Below are positions 51,383 to 62,010 of a stretch of DNA of 64,000 bases, piece by piece. The notes under the pieces are model-generated. The model worked only from the letters and a program-made list of their open reading frames with translations. It was not told the origin of the DNA and did no database searches. Source of the stretch: Poecilobothrus nobilitatus (lineage: Eukaryota; Arthropoda; Insecta; Diptera; Dolichopodidae); contig OX352772.1 of NCBI GenBank assembly GCA_947095535.1, positions 224,772,994-224,836,993 of the forward strand, in the 5' to 3' direction. The position numbers were made by a program, and so were the translations under genes. Each line of letters begins with the position of its first letter. Position 1 is the first letter of the stretch.

Positions 51383-54369
51383 TGCAGGCAAACTTACATA
51401 GGAGCGTGGTTGCAAATGACCTTCTTCGCCAGCTAGCTGCGGAGAAGGAGGTCGACCTGTTGCTCATTGGTGAGCAGTATGGGTATGACCATCCTTCTCC
51501 CTGGTATGCAGATGAGACGGGCACAGCGGCCATATGGATACGAAATCCTGGGCGAATCCCAGTGAGAGAGCACGGTCGCGGCCGCGGGTTCGTTTGGATT
51601 AGGTGCAGGGAAGTCACTTTCATAAGTGTCTACCTCACCCCAAACGAGCCCATTGGCGAGTTCCTGAAGAAACTAGACGATCTCGAGGACTTGATCCTTG
51701 GTGTTGCTGGTGGCGTGGTGGTGGGCGGCGATTTCAACGGGAAGGCACTGGAATGGGGAATGCCAATTCCGGATGCTAGAGGGGGGTATGTGTTGGAGCT
51801 GGCGTCCAGGACGGGTCTCCTTGTCCTGAACGTCGGAAACACGCCAACCTTTAGACGTCCTGGTTGCGCAGGAACCATCCCAGATGTCTCGTTTGCTTCG
51901 GAGCGACTTGCTTCTCGTGTTGCGGATTGGCATGTGATCGAGGATTATACGGGTAGCGACCACCAGTATATAGTATTTAGGTTCGAGTTCCGCGAAGGTC
52001 AGCAGCGGCAGGCGATGCCTGCTGGCCGCTCTTCCTGGAACGTGGGTAGAATTGATGAGGCTGAGTTCGCCAGTTCGGTTTCGTGGGAGGTGGTGGCACC
52101 ATGAATACCGAGCAGGGGAGTCGGGCCCACTGCAAGATGATCGTCGATTCTACCTTACGGCTGGTTGGCGAGGCTTGTGAGGCTTCCATTCCTCGCAGCC
52201 GGCCTCGGCATGGGAAGAGACCTGTATACTGGTGGACTCGTCAAATCGCGGAGCTTCGAAGGGAGTGCCTTAGGCTTCGGCGCCTGTCGACCCGCGCCAG
52301 AAGCCGGGATGAGGCTGCCCGTTGGTCTGCAGATCACAAGGCCAAAAAGAAGGAGCTTCGCCATGCTATTGGTAGCAGCAAGGCTCAATGTTTTAAAAAG
52401 CTGCGGGAGGACATTGATGCGGACCCATGGGGTTTGGGTTACAAAATCGTGTCTAAAAAATTTGGTACCCGAGGCTGTACCAACCTTATGGATGCTGCAT
52501 CGATGGACTATATAGTTCGCGGGCTCTTTCCGGTGCACCCGGAAAGAATACGGAGGAATTTCGAAAATGTGGATGAGATCGTCTACTTTCGCATGGAGGA
52601 ATTGGAAGCGGCTGCTAGCTCTTTCAAACCAAGGAAGGCGCCTGGGCCGGATGGATTCCCGGTTGAAATTTGGAAACGGGTCTACCGGGTTAACCCTAAC
52701 CTCTTGCTGAACATGTACAATGCGTGTCTTTCAGCGGGAGTCTTCCCAAAACGCTGGAAGGTAGCACGACTTGTGCTGGTGGGCAAGGGGAAGGGGGACC
52801 CGGAGTTTCCCTCTTACTACCGGCCGCTGTGTATGTTAGACACGGCTGGAAAGGTTTTGGAGAAGTTGCTGAGGTCGCGGTTGCAGTGCGCCATCGCGGA
52901 CGCGGGAGGCCTATCGCCACGGCAGTTTGGCTTCAGGTCGGGTCGGTCGACGGTTGATGCCATCACTGAGGTGGCGCAGGCCGTAAATCGGGCGGAGGGT
53001 CATAATCATTTCTCGCGTCGAATTGTTCTGTTCGTGACACTTGACGTGAGAAATGCGTTTAACACCCTCAGGTGGGTGGACGTCATTAGGGCACTGGAGG
53101 AGGATTACCGAGTTCCGGGATACCTCCTCCGGATGGTGGACGACTACCTGGCGGATCGAACCCTTGTGTACGACACACTTGAGGGTTCGAGGAGTATGAT
53201 TGTAACCTCAGGCGCGGCGCAGGGGTCTGTTCTTGGCCCCGATCTCTGGAACGCTTCGTACGACGGTCTGTTGCGGCTGGGCATGCCCGACGAGACAGTA
53301 CTTGTCGGGTATGCCGATGACGTGGCCCTACTTATCGCGGCGCGGAGTGTGGAGCTAGCGCAGTTCAAGCTCAACCAAGCGATGCGCACCATCAGTGCGT
53401 GGATGGATGGGCATGGGCTGTCGCTGCCTCTTAACAAGACGGAGATCGTGGTCCTAACTAAAAAGAGGATAAACACCATACTCCCTCTGCGTGTGGGGAG
53501 TTGGACGTTATGACTAAACCGGCGGTGAAATACCTTGGCATGCTTGTAGACCGTGGCCTCAGCTTCTTCGAGCAAATAAAGGCAACGGCGGACAGGGCTG
53601 CAGGAGGTATTGCGGCCCTGAGCAGATTAATGGCCAACGTGGGTGGACCTAAAGCTGGGACTAGGAGGCTGCTAATGTCCTCGGTCATGTCGGTCTTGCT
53701 GTACGGATCTGAAGTTTGGGCGCATGCCCTTTCCAAGGAGATGTACAGACTGAGACTGGCCCGAGTGCAGAGGAAAGCAGCCTTGAGGGTTGCTTCAGCC
53801 TACAGGACGGTGTCGGAGCCGGCTGTCCTTGTGATAGCCGGCGTTATACCAATTGCACTCCTGGCACAGGAGCGGCAATTGGTATACCGGAGAAAGGAAG
53901 AGGGCAATCCTGAGGCCATCAGAGTGGAGGAGAGGTCAAACACGGTGGCGATTTGGCAGGAAATGTGGGAGAGGGAAAGGAGAAGTCTCTGGACAAGAAC
54001 TCTCATCCCAGAGATCAAACCGTGGCTTGAGCGGCGACATGGGGAGGTGGACTACTACCTCACACAGTTCCTGTCCGGACACGGTTAATCCTCCTGAGCA
54101 GGATTGGGAAAAGTGCATCAGCGGAGTGCCTGTTCTGTGAAAACGGACAGGATGACGCCGAGCACACATTTTTCGCTTGCGGAAGGTGGAACCTGGAGCG
54201 GCTGGAGCTGGAACGGAATGTGGGAGGCCGGTTCACCCCTGATGTCGCAGTGCAGGTGATGCTGGGAAATGCGGAGGCCTGGGATCGTGTCTCACATTAC
54301 GTGCAGCAGGTCCTGCGCTCGAAAAAAGTAGATTTAGAGGCGTTCGAGGCGATGGAGAGGATGGAGTAG
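51370..54369 (+). pseudogene. R1-like ORF2: endonuclease and reverse transcriptase, three frameshifts
   Basis: Starts at ATG 51370, overlapping the ORF1 stop. Segment 1 (to about 52090) is an APE-type endonuclease with its key residues intact: N8, E35, D121 and N123 in GGDFN, D172, and S196-D197-H198. Segment 2 (about 52090-53513) holds the linker (PVYWW) and reverse transcriptase: KAPGPDG, LDVRNAF (motif A, near 53040), QGSVLGP, and YADD at 53310-53321. Segment 3 (about 53505-54088) is the thumb and C-terminal part through TQFLSGHG. Segment 4 (about 54091-54369) has a zinc finger C-x2-C-x8-H-x4-C at 54127-54180. Each boundary is a frame change with homology continuing, so small indels are inferred; the last may include loss of a few residues. 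In the family ORF2 nicks target DNA and copies the element RNA onto it. Confidence 0.87.
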
Positions 54370-54575
54370 TGCCTTAGGGGCACAGGGCAAAGGACCTGGT
54401 CTGAAGTAATGTGATAAAAGGTTCCGGGCCAGAGTTCAACGTGGGAAAAGGGGGTGGATGGTTTAGTCGGTATGCTGCGCTTGCAGAGAGTCCGACACTA
54501 CCTTGGAGATGCGTACCCTCCATGTGTGTCCGCAATAGGATTCCACCACCAGCCTCGTAAAAAAAAAAAAAAAAA

Positions 54576-54684
<109 letters not shown>

Positions 54685-54823
54685 TAAACACTCCTCGTGG
54701 GTGCCAACCGGAAATAATCACCAGCTAGGTGGTTAGGTACTAAGGGAAAGGTAAACTGAGTCTGTCTTTATGTATCGTATTACTGACAGCTCGGTTTTTA
54801 CCGGAACCATCGGATTGGGGTAA

Positions 54824-55558
54824 ACCTGGGTCGGAAACACAACTTTCTTTCAGGTACTGGAAGAAAATCCAGGACCACCGCCCTCCTGTAGAGACGTTGG
54901 CTGGCATCAGAGCCACGTCAAATTAACTGCTTGTGCTGATCAGAGATCAGCAGATCTATACAAACAGACGATAGGTAAGCTGAGAAGTCTGTGGCCGGGG
55001 GCCAAGCTCAAAGCCGTAAGTAGGGAGGAAATCCCTGGCAGGCCTAGAGCTAGAGTATGGCTGCCGCGAGAACCTGCCGAAGCAGACACGATCATCAAAA
55101 TGATGAAAGTGTCAAATCCCCAACTTCCAACTCACAATTGGAAGATTGCCAAACTAGGGGAAGTAGTAAGAGAATCCCGACAGGCGTTAGTCATTGTCAA
55201 TAAGGACTCCCTACAACCCCTAGCGAAAGCCAAAGTGGTCATAAATTACGGCTTCACAGCGGTTACAATAGAGGTGTACAAAAAGGATGAGGTGGAGGCC
55301 TCAAGGAGCATCGGTGAAGGCTCAAGTCAAGTCCAAGAGGCAGATTTTGACCGATCCGATGTCGTTGACGGAGCATCCTCCTCGGCTCCAAAGAGAGTGA
55401 ATGATGTCATCAAGGCTGACGATGAAGAAGATCTACCTAGATCTGATTCCGACAGCTTTGATGATGCCAAAAGCTTCTCTATGGACTTCGATGATGAAGC
55501 TAACGCAACGATCGTGGAGATTAAGGATGGCTCAGGTAATAAAGCCACTCCAAATTAA
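54824..55558 (+). CDS. ORF1 of the Jockey-like relic, DUF4780-like, with a 2A-like motif
   Basis: Open for 244 codons after a TAA at 54821; no clear start, and the first in-frame ATG is only at 55100. Near its beginning (54854-54877) it reads VLEENPGP, resembling the C-terminal signature of ribosome-skipping 2A peptides but lacking the usual Asp. The next about 130 residues resemble DUF4780 (W-H-x4-V-K-L, WPGAKLKAV, LPTHNWKIAKL, INYG), a domain common in insect retroelement ORFs with no firmly known role. The C-terminal third is acidic and Ser-rich. It overlaps the ORF2 start at 55527 by 32 bases. Earlier N-terminal sequence is probably lost or frameshifted. Confidence 0.6.
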   Translation, partial: TWVGNTTFFQVLEENPGPPPSCRDVGWHQSHVKLTACADQRSADLYKQTIGKLRSLWPGAKLKAVSREEIPGRPRARVWLPREPAEADTIIKMMKVSNPQLPTHNWKIAKLGEVVRESRQALVIVNKDSLQPLAKAKVVINYGFTAVTIEVYKKDEVEASRSIGEGSSQVQEADFDRSDVVDGASSSAPKRVNDVIKADDEEDLPRSDSDSFDDAKSFSMDFDDEANATIVEIKDGSGNKATPN

Positions 55559-57107
55559 TCTCCATCGCCCCAAAGCGGCTTCCGTCGCACTTCAAATCCG
55601 CCTCAGGAAAACGGGTGAGGATATTATTTTGATCCAAGAGCCATGGGTAACAATAAAACAGGTTCATGGACTCAAGATACCAGGACACACGTTGTTGTAT
55701 AATAAAGAGGTATGCAAACCTAGAGCGTGCATACTTGCTAAAAATCATTAAATTTAACTTTTATATATAATTGCAGTGATGCTGATCTGGTCGCGGCAAG
55801 GTTAAAGCTAAAAAAACTTAAGGATCTGGGTTGTTGCGGCGTATCTTCCTCGAGACACGCAGGATTCACTCCCTCCATCCAATCTGACAGGGTTGGTAGC
55901 GGATGCTAGAAGGATGAACATTGGGGTCATCATAACCTGCGACGCCAATGCTCACCATGATATCTGGGGTAGTTCGGATACCAACGAAAGAGGTGAGTCA
56001 CTTTTTTATTACATTTTAAGTACTAACCTTCTAATCTGTAACATTGGCAGGGAACCTACCTTTGTTACTAGTAATAGGCAAGAAGTCCTAGACATAACCT
56101 TAGTCTCGGACTTTATTTATTCTAAAATAAACTCATGGAAAGTTTCTGATGAGCATTCCTTTTCAGATCACAGATACCTTGAGTTCAGTCTGGACGAAAG
56201 TCCTCCAAAAAAGTCAGTCTATAGAAATCCTAAGAGAACTGACTGGAACAAATATAGGGAGCACTTAAAGTCAGCGCTTCCCTCCTTAACACCTGGAATT
56301 CCTAAAAATATCCAGGATCTAAATAGCCTAGTAAACGTTTTTACTAAGGCCTGCAATAAATCCTTAGAGCATTCATGTCCCATCAGTAAACCTAACCAGG
56401 GGAAAACCTAAACCATCTTGGTGGAATGATGAAATCACAGCTCTAAGGAAAGATAGTAGGAGGGCTTTTAATAATGCCAGTCGGTACAAAAAAGCACTTA
56501 AAAAGGCGAAAAGAAACACCTGGAGACTATTCTGCGGAGGTATAGAGAACGTCTCCGAGGCATCTAGACTTAGAAAAATTCTATCGACAAACCCCATGGT
56601 ACCCAGTCTTCTTAAAAAAGAGGATGGCAGCTGGGCTACCACAAGCGAGGAGTCGTTGGAATTACTTTTAAACACCCATTTTCCTGGGTGCTCAAATAAC
56701 AGCTCAGAGGTGGCTTGTCTTCTGAATCCCCTGTCTACTATTTCAGAGATAGTGGACAAACAGCGGACAAACTACAATGGGCTATAGATAGTTTCAAATC
56801 ATTCAAGTCAAGCGGACCGGATGGAATTATACCCGCTAAGATCCAGCAAACTGCATCTACTACCCTGGCTTGGTTAAAAAGCATTTTCTGTGGTTGTCTT
56901 AATTTGGGGCTTATCCCGGATAAATGGAAACAGGTCAGAGTAGTGTTCATACCCAAGGCCGGCAAAAGTAGTCACGTCCATCCGAAGGACTTTCGGCCTA
57001 TAAGCCTGTCATCCTTCCTTCTAAAAATCTTAGAAAGATTGATCGACATCCATATCCGCTGCAACTTAGATAAAAATCTGTTGTCAGCCTCTCAACATGC
57101 TTACTAA
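55527..57107 (+). pseudogene. Jockey-like ORF2 relic: endonuclease and first part of reverse transcriptase
   Basis: The ATG at 55527 opens an endonuclease N-terminus with INLHR and IQEPW (Asn and Glu sites), open to 55751. After a frame change a short piece (55748 to about 55830) continues. A second change gives 55830-56411 with CDANAHH-x-x-WGS and the FSDH triad. A third leads near 56405 to the linker SWWNDEITALR, open to about 56786. The RT fingers start in another frame near 56770 and run to a stop at 57105-57107, just after LSASQHAY. Four or more frame breaks make it non-functional. The catalytic residues still visible in the endonuclease are those expected for an APE-type nuclease. Confidence 0.82.
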
Positions 57108-57431
57108 AAGGGGAAGTCAGTGGATATTGCAGCTTTTATAGACATTGAGGGAGCGTTTAATAACGTCAATCAGGTAGCAATTGTGGACGCACTCATAAGC
57201 CTAGGAGTTGAACCGGAGCTAAGAGCACTGACAGCTAATATGCTAAATAGCAGGGTCATCAGTGCCAACTCAGGCAACGCTTCAGCAAAAAGGTTTGTGA
57301 AAAGAGGGACTCCGCAAGGAGGGGTGCTATCTCCCCTTCTTTGGAATATGGTGGTAAATAAACTGCTTAAAATCCTGGAAGAGGTGGGCTGCACAACAAT
57401 CGCCTATGAGGACGATATTGCTCTCCATTGA
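57108..57431 (+). pseudogene. Jockey-like reverse transcriptase palm relic with YEDD in place of YADD
   Basis: Continues in the same frame after one stop codon. GKSVDIAAFIDIEGAFNN joins a KGKS block directly to motif A (Asp in FIDIEGAF); related RTs normally have about 25-30 residues between them, so an internal deletion is inferred. RGTPQGGVLSPLLW is motif B. Motif C at 57405-57416 reads YEDD where YADD is expected; GCG to GAG would be a single change. Sequence ends at a TGA (57429-57431) at the junction with the mariner fragment. Confidence 0.82.
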
Positions 57432-57580
57432 CAGTAACCGTGTTACCAGCTTCATTTCGAAAGAAGTACGGACCGATGATTCCACCAGACCAAAAACCAC
57501 ACCAAACTGTCAATTTAGGTGAATGGTTGTTCATGAATAATTTGTGAATTTTCTTCACACCAGAATCGACAGTTTTTTTA
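57417..57580 (-). pseudogene. Mariner transposase fragment, central part, inverted
   Basis: On the minus strand this encodes KLTVWCGFWSGGIIGPYFF followed by NEAG-x-TVTVNG, the central catalytic-core segment of a common mariner/Tc1-superfamily transposase type. The Asp-Gly block that should follow is missing. It adjoins, in opposite orientation, the C-terminal end of what is probably the same element. About 15 bases near 57417-57431 fit both this protein and the Jockey-like RT, so the exact junction is ambiguous. Confidence 0.75.
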
Positions 57581-57582
57581 TG

Positions 57583-57801
57583 ACATACGACTTGATTTAG
57601 TGGAAAAAGTGCTCGAAAATTGGGTTCATCGAATTAGTTCCTGCAAAAAAGTCGTGGAGGCCATTTGAATGACGTTTTCTTCAGAACTTAATTGTATCTA
57701 TTGTACTTCACATTAAATAAAAAACATTTCAATTTCCTTAACAATTAGTGTGTTTTTATTTTTGAAAAGAAATCATATTACTCAAATTGGAAAACCCTGT
57801 A
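57583..57801 (+). pseudogene. Mariner transposase C-terminus and terminal repeat
   Basis: The plus strand encodes RLDLVEKVLENWVHRISSC and, after a frame change near 57648, SRGGHLNDVFF then a stop at 57689-57691. This is the usual end of mariner transposases. About 100 bp on comes TTGGAAAACCCTGTA (57787-57801), which looks like a terminal inverted repeat end with the outer TA. The 5' repeat was not found. With the inverted central fragment it forms a heavily rearranged remnant. Confidence 0.72.
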
Positions 57802-58304
57802 TATATAAAAATAATAATAAATTATTCATGTAGTGTTTTTAAAATATTTTTCACGATTATAATTTGTTGAAATCAATTAATTTTTCACTTACTATATGAA
57901 ACTCACTTGAACTTTTATGTGTTATGAAATTTGAGATGGAGAAGGATAATCTTTACCATGTTTAATAATCTTTGATGAGTGGATGGTATTATTTTATTTC
58001 AATTTTAGTTTAATTAATTCCTGATTGTTTTGCTCTACTTGTATTAATGTGAAACTGTGAACAGAACTACTCCGAATGCTAAGCTGGATTACATGTATGT
58101 ATGTTTTAAATTTGTGTCATCAATTTAATTGAATTACTCTGTGGTTACGCAAGCACTTTTACTTAACAGTGTTAGCACAAAATTTTTCACAAATATTTTC
58201 TATACTTGTACTTAACAATAATTTTTAAATATGGTATTTGGAATATACTCTAATATTACATACAAAATAGATATAAATCAGTAAACACAAACTAAACATA
58301 TTAA
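57802..58304. other. AT-rich spacer
   Basis: About 500 bp without a recognisable coding or repeat signal. It may be host intergenic DNA or very old element sequence. Confidence 0.6.
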
Positions 58305-58397
58305 ATGATATTATCGAATCGTTATAAATTTTCGTACGAATATCTACTTAAACTATCTTTTGTCTCAACTTTATATTTTACTGTTACTACACCATCA

Positions 58398-59370
58398 ATG
58401 GGAAATGATTCTGAAACGGAATCGGGGCATGTGATATGTGGAATGTGTAACATCGCAGTAGTGAATGTTGGTAAGGCCTTATGGTGTGATGAGGACTGTG
58501 GCAAGTGGCTCCACACAAGCTGCATTGGGATGAACGCTAAGATATACGCAGGAATCAAACAAGTGTCTAACTTCGCATACTGGTATATAAGTGACTGCAA
58601 AAAAAACGTCAGACGGAAGATTGTAATAGAAGTTGACTACCTTCTGAATTCAGTATCAAAGTCTCTAGATTCGTTCAAAGCGAAATAGACGAAATTTCAA
58701 ACTCTGAGCAACTACTGCAAATTCGAAAAATGCAACCATCTTACGTTGATTTGGTTAAAAACTCGGTTAACCAACGTATCTTGACCACCCCTCCTCCAAA
58801 GCTCAAAGTATTATTATTTCTCCGTAACGAAACAGTCCGCTCTCCAGACAAATAAAGATTTAGTTAACTTAAAATTATCTAAAACCCATGTGCCAATAGC
58901 GGACTTAAAAAATTTTAGTAATGGAGCTGTACTAATAAACTCGCAGAACATCAATGAGCTATACAGTAAGCTAGAAAATAGACTTAAGAGTAAATACAAG
59001 ATCAAAATGACTTCTAAATGAAATCCTAGGCTAATAATTACCAATGCCGACATGAATTACTCCGAAGACGACCTAAAATCTGATTTAACTAAACTAAATT
59101 ATTTCTTCATTAAAGACGATAAAATCAGAATATTGTACAGCAGGCAAAACAGAACAGGTAGATTTTTCATAAAAGAAGACCTAAACGTAAGTAGATATTA
59201 TAAATGTTAGGTTTTCTTTCATTCAGGAAAAAATTGTAAGTCTGGATATGCTTGTGCTAAATGTGGGGGTAAGCATGACACTAAAACTTGTGAAAATAAT
59301 GAAACGAATTGCTGCAATTGTGCTAACAATTTAAAAAAAAAAAAAAAACAAACCATTCTTCTGCTGTTCC
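58398..59370 (+). pseudogene. ORF1 relic of a non-LTR element: PHD-like finger and CCHC knuckles
   Basis: From ATG 58398 an open segment runs to 58688 and encodes a PHD-like finger: CGMC, then WCDEDC, a Trp-Leu-His, SC, and a final WYISDC in which the first of the last two Cys is replaced by Ile. PHD-type ORF1 proteins occur in CR1/I-like insect elements, where they probably bind chromatin or nucleic acid. Homology continues after a frame change (DEISNSEQLLQI, near 58685) and others, with conserved-looking blocks RLIITNADMNYSEDDL (near 59030) and IRILYSRQNRTGRFFIK. It ends in zinc knuckles, one intact as C-x2-C-x3-H-x4-C (about 59253-59291). Several stops interrupt the sequence. A preceding in-frame ATG at 58305 is possible but has no family support. 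Confidence 0.65.
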
Positions 59371-59559
59371 TAATTGTCCTGTAGACCTAGCGAAGCTGGA
59401 AAACATTACGCTCCAAGACTGACTATTCGGCTTCGGCTAATTCTCTCTGAACCAGGAAAATTACAATCTCGTGCACGTGCATCTAACCAATAAATAACAA
59501 TGTTAATCAAAAAATCAACTCTTAGCAAGACATATTATTTATAAAAAATCAGCAGAATA

Positions 59560-59780
59560 GGCAATTAATTTGACGATTTATGACTTATAATTAAATCTCA
59601 TAATTCGAGCATTCTAGTACTAAATGAAACTTGGATTTACTCTAATCAAACTATATTCATGAATCCAACTTTTACTCTGCTCTTTTCTTTTTTTTACTCA
59701 ATTCTGTTTATGTGTATTATAATCTCGGATCTGGAATCATAAATAAGATAACCTTTCCTCCTATTATTTTTTTTTTCTTT
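59560..59780 (+). pseudogene. Endonuclease N-terminal scrap of the PHD-ORF1 element
   Basis: FDDL then SSILVLNETWI (the Glu position of APE-type endonucleases) is recognisable near 59570-59640, followed by broken sequence. It probably belongs to the same element as the PHD/CCHC ORF1, because another endonuclease N-terminus starts again at about 60625. The rest of that ORF2 is not present. Confidence 0.5.
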
Positions 59781-60060
59781 ATTTTCGTCTATTATTTTGT
59801 CTATTTTTGTCGCTTATCCAATACAATATTTATTTGTTGAATATTGTTTTTCTTTTTCTTTAATTATTCCATTCAACTTAAATAATAATACGAAATTAAT
59901 CTTTATATTTTTATTTTATTATTTTATTTTATTTTCCAACAATTTTAAATACTTTAATAAATTATTGATAGATATACATTTTTTCTTTTTTTTTTCTTTC
60001 TTTGTTTGCTTTCTATTGAAAGTAGGTAATTTAAATGCACTAATTTTTTTCTTACACTAG
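59760..60060. repeat. T-rich low-complexity tract
   Basis: Long runs of T with scattered A and C; any frame through it gives only Phe, Leu, Ile and Tyr. No gene is supported. Confidence 0.8.
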
Positions 60061-60201
60061 TAGGTAACGCTGCACTTTGGGATGGGAAAAAAATGACCCA
60101 TATCGCACGACATGCTGACCTACATTTTGATTTATGGGTTTAATGTAGGTCATGCTTGGTTAGTAGGTCAAGAACTTGTTTTGATCGTTTTGGTTTAGGT
60201 T
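60061..60201. repeat. Left arm of a dispersed repeat, interrupted by a retroelement
   Basis: Begins TAGGTAACGCTGCAC and ends GGTTTAGGTT. It matches 63724-63863 with small indels and scattered substitutions. The right arm of the same repeat lies at 62945-62996, on the other side of the retroelement relic. Confidence 0.8.
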
Positions 60202-60440
60202 TTAAATTAAGTTGTATGTCTCGGATTTTTTTTTTGCTTTTAACCTTTGAAGTGACAACACTTCTTTTTAATTAGTTAAAAACTTTTTTATTATATGAAC
60301 TTTTTTTTTCTTTACTTATATTTTTTTTCTAAAATTATTAAAATTAAATTAAACTAGTGAACCTCTTTAATTAATTTTTTAATTTTTTTTTTTCTTTCCC
60401 AAAAAAAATATTTTTAAAAGTGTAATAAGTCAGTCTCTTA

Positions 60441-60575
60441 AGTCAGATTTTGATCTTGGTTAATTTTAAAATTGATTTTAAACCTAATTTTGATTTTGAT
60501 TACAATTTCAACTATGATTTTATTTTAATTTTGCTTTTGATTTTAATTTTAAACTACATTTCAATTTTAATATTA
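60441..60575. repeat. Degenerate (RATTTT)n low-complexity DNA
   Basis: Irregular repeats of GATTTT and AATTTT with a strong T over A bias on the plus strand. No coding signal. Confidence 0.75.
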
Positions 60576-60624
60576 TTATTTATTATCTTATCTTTTCTTT
60601 TATATTAATTTTTTGTATCAAAAT

Positions 60625-61310
60625 TACCAATTTTAATGTTAATTTCTGTAACATACGCGGGTTGCAAACGAATTTTCATACCGTCGATTGCCATCTTAGT
60701 TCAATTAAACCAGCAATTTCAGCCCTATGTGAAACACAAGTCAGTAACCACAATGATAACTTTAATGTTACCGGCTACTCACTTATTTCACACTTTGTAC
60801 CCAAAAGAGGTATCGCTGTCTATATAAAAAATGACATCGCTTTCAACACACTACCAAAATATAAGCCCAACCTTTCATTACATTTGGGTCAAAATTCTCG
60901 TTGAAAAGCATGTCATACATTTCTATTTCCTATACAGATCACCCAACTCAAATGAACAAGAAACTGCTATAGAAATTGAAAATCTATCGAACCAGATCAA
61001 TGAAATTTTGGACGCATCTTTAGAAACTGAAATTGTTCTGGCGGGAGATTTCAACATTCATAACAGGGACTGGCTTCATTTTTCTAGCAACATCTCCCCG
61101 AGTCAAAACTCAATTGGGAAACAAGTTGAATTATTCTGCACACTGTTCCACCTTTCTCAACTTGTCCAAAATCCCACTAGGATCCCGGACCGTGCTGATC
61201 ATGAAGGTCACCTCTTGGATCTGTTTCTCACCACATACCTTGAAAAATATGTGGTTTCAGTTGGTAAGCCCAATCTCCAACAAGAGGTTCCCTTCCAAAA
61301 AATTAGTTTG
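60625..61310 (+). pseudogene. Endonuclease domain of the Jockey/CR1-like relic
   Basis: Reads NFCNIRGLQTNF (Asn site), ISALCETQV (Glu site) and GIAVYIKND up to about 60885, then continues in another frame with FYFLYRSPNSNEQ, IVLAGDFNIHNRDWL (catalytic Asp-Phe-Asn) and NPTRIPD-x-x-DHEGHLLDLFLTT. The final Ser-Asp-His block is not clear; after VVSVG the frame changes again near 61290. One frameshift within the domain and loss of the last triad make it inactive. The relatives recognised are APE-type endonucleases of insect mobile elements. Confidence 0.8.
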
Positions 61311-62010
61311 GCGTAACAGCCATGCTTACTGGGAGGGCATTAACAATTTTTTTAGAGCCTTTGATTGGTCATTCTGCTTCCGCAACAGAAATGTTAACTT
61401 TGCTGCAAATGCGATTAGTGAAACTATTTTATTTGGAATGAGGTTATTCATCCCTCATTTCATTAAATCTGTTAAGAGGAGTCCCAAATCTTGGTTTAAT
61501 CGTATTTGCAAAGAAGTCATTTCTAGAAAAGATGAAGCTTTTAAACAGTACCAAAACAATAGGTCGGACGCTCGCAGGGCCAATTATATAGTGGTGAGAA
61601 ACAGATGCAAGAGAGTTATCAATAAGCAAAAATTCTTGTTTAACCAAAAGTTGAAAGTTAAAATCATCCACATGCCAAAGAATAGCAAATCTTTTTGGTC
61701 ATTTGCCAAAAGTCGAAAGGAAGATGTTAGAGGGTCTTCTTTTCCACTACTTATTGATAATAATAACAGAACCATAGCAGATTCTAAAGAGAAAGCGAAC
61801 TTGTTTGGTAAGCAGTTCGCTTTCAATTCGACACTGTCACAGTCAGCTCAGGTGCCACCTTCTGTTCCAAGAACTGGCTGCTCCTTCGGTAAAATTTACT
61901 TTAGGACGCGGGCGGTTATAAAAATTTTAAAAAATCTTGATACAAATAAGTCAGCCGGTCTAGATGGTATGACCACCACGGATCAGTTTTATCCTCAACT
62001 CTCTTCTTAA
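61290..62010 (+). pseudogene. Linker and reverse transcriptase start of the Jockey/CR1-like relic
   Basis: The open frame holds the usual linker between endonuclease and RT: LVWRN, WEGINNFFRAFDW, the KSWFNRICKEVI block, RNRCKRVI, SFWSFAKS, SSFPLLIDN, KANLFGKQFAFNSTL, then the RT entry LDTNKSAGLDGM near 61938-61974 (GPDG in most RTs; GLDG here). Homology then stops and resumes with RT motif C a short distance on, so a large internal deletion removed most of the palm. Confidence 0.82.

Larger units (their letters stand above)
49721..54575 (+). mobile_element. R1-like non-LTR retrotransposon, nearly full length, inactive
   Basis: Order on the plus strand: 5' UTR (49721-49882, 5' end possibly lost in the gap), ORF1 with CCHC knuckles, ORF2 with apurinic-type endonuclease, reverse transcriptase and C-terminal CCHC finger, 3' UTR (54370-54558) and poly(A) (54559-54575). 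No RNase H domain is apparent. The architecture and RT motifs (LDVRNAFNT, AAQGSVLGPDLWN, GYADDVAL) fit the R1 clade. The clade includes site-specific elements in 28S rDNA, telomeric repeats and microsatellites; no rDNA or telomeric flank is visible here. GC content is far higher than in the array. ORF2 has three frame breaks, so the copy is dead unless those are sequencing errors. Confidence 0.85.

Noticed and set aside
49721..54575. A 28S rDNA insertion, as for canonical R1
   Set aside because: No rRNA sequence flanks the element; the 3' flank is an ATT microsatellite.
59797..60060. A hydrophobic 87-codon frame that resembles a membrane protein
   Set aside because: It is a T-rich low-complexity tract; Phe, Ile and Leu runs follow from base composition.
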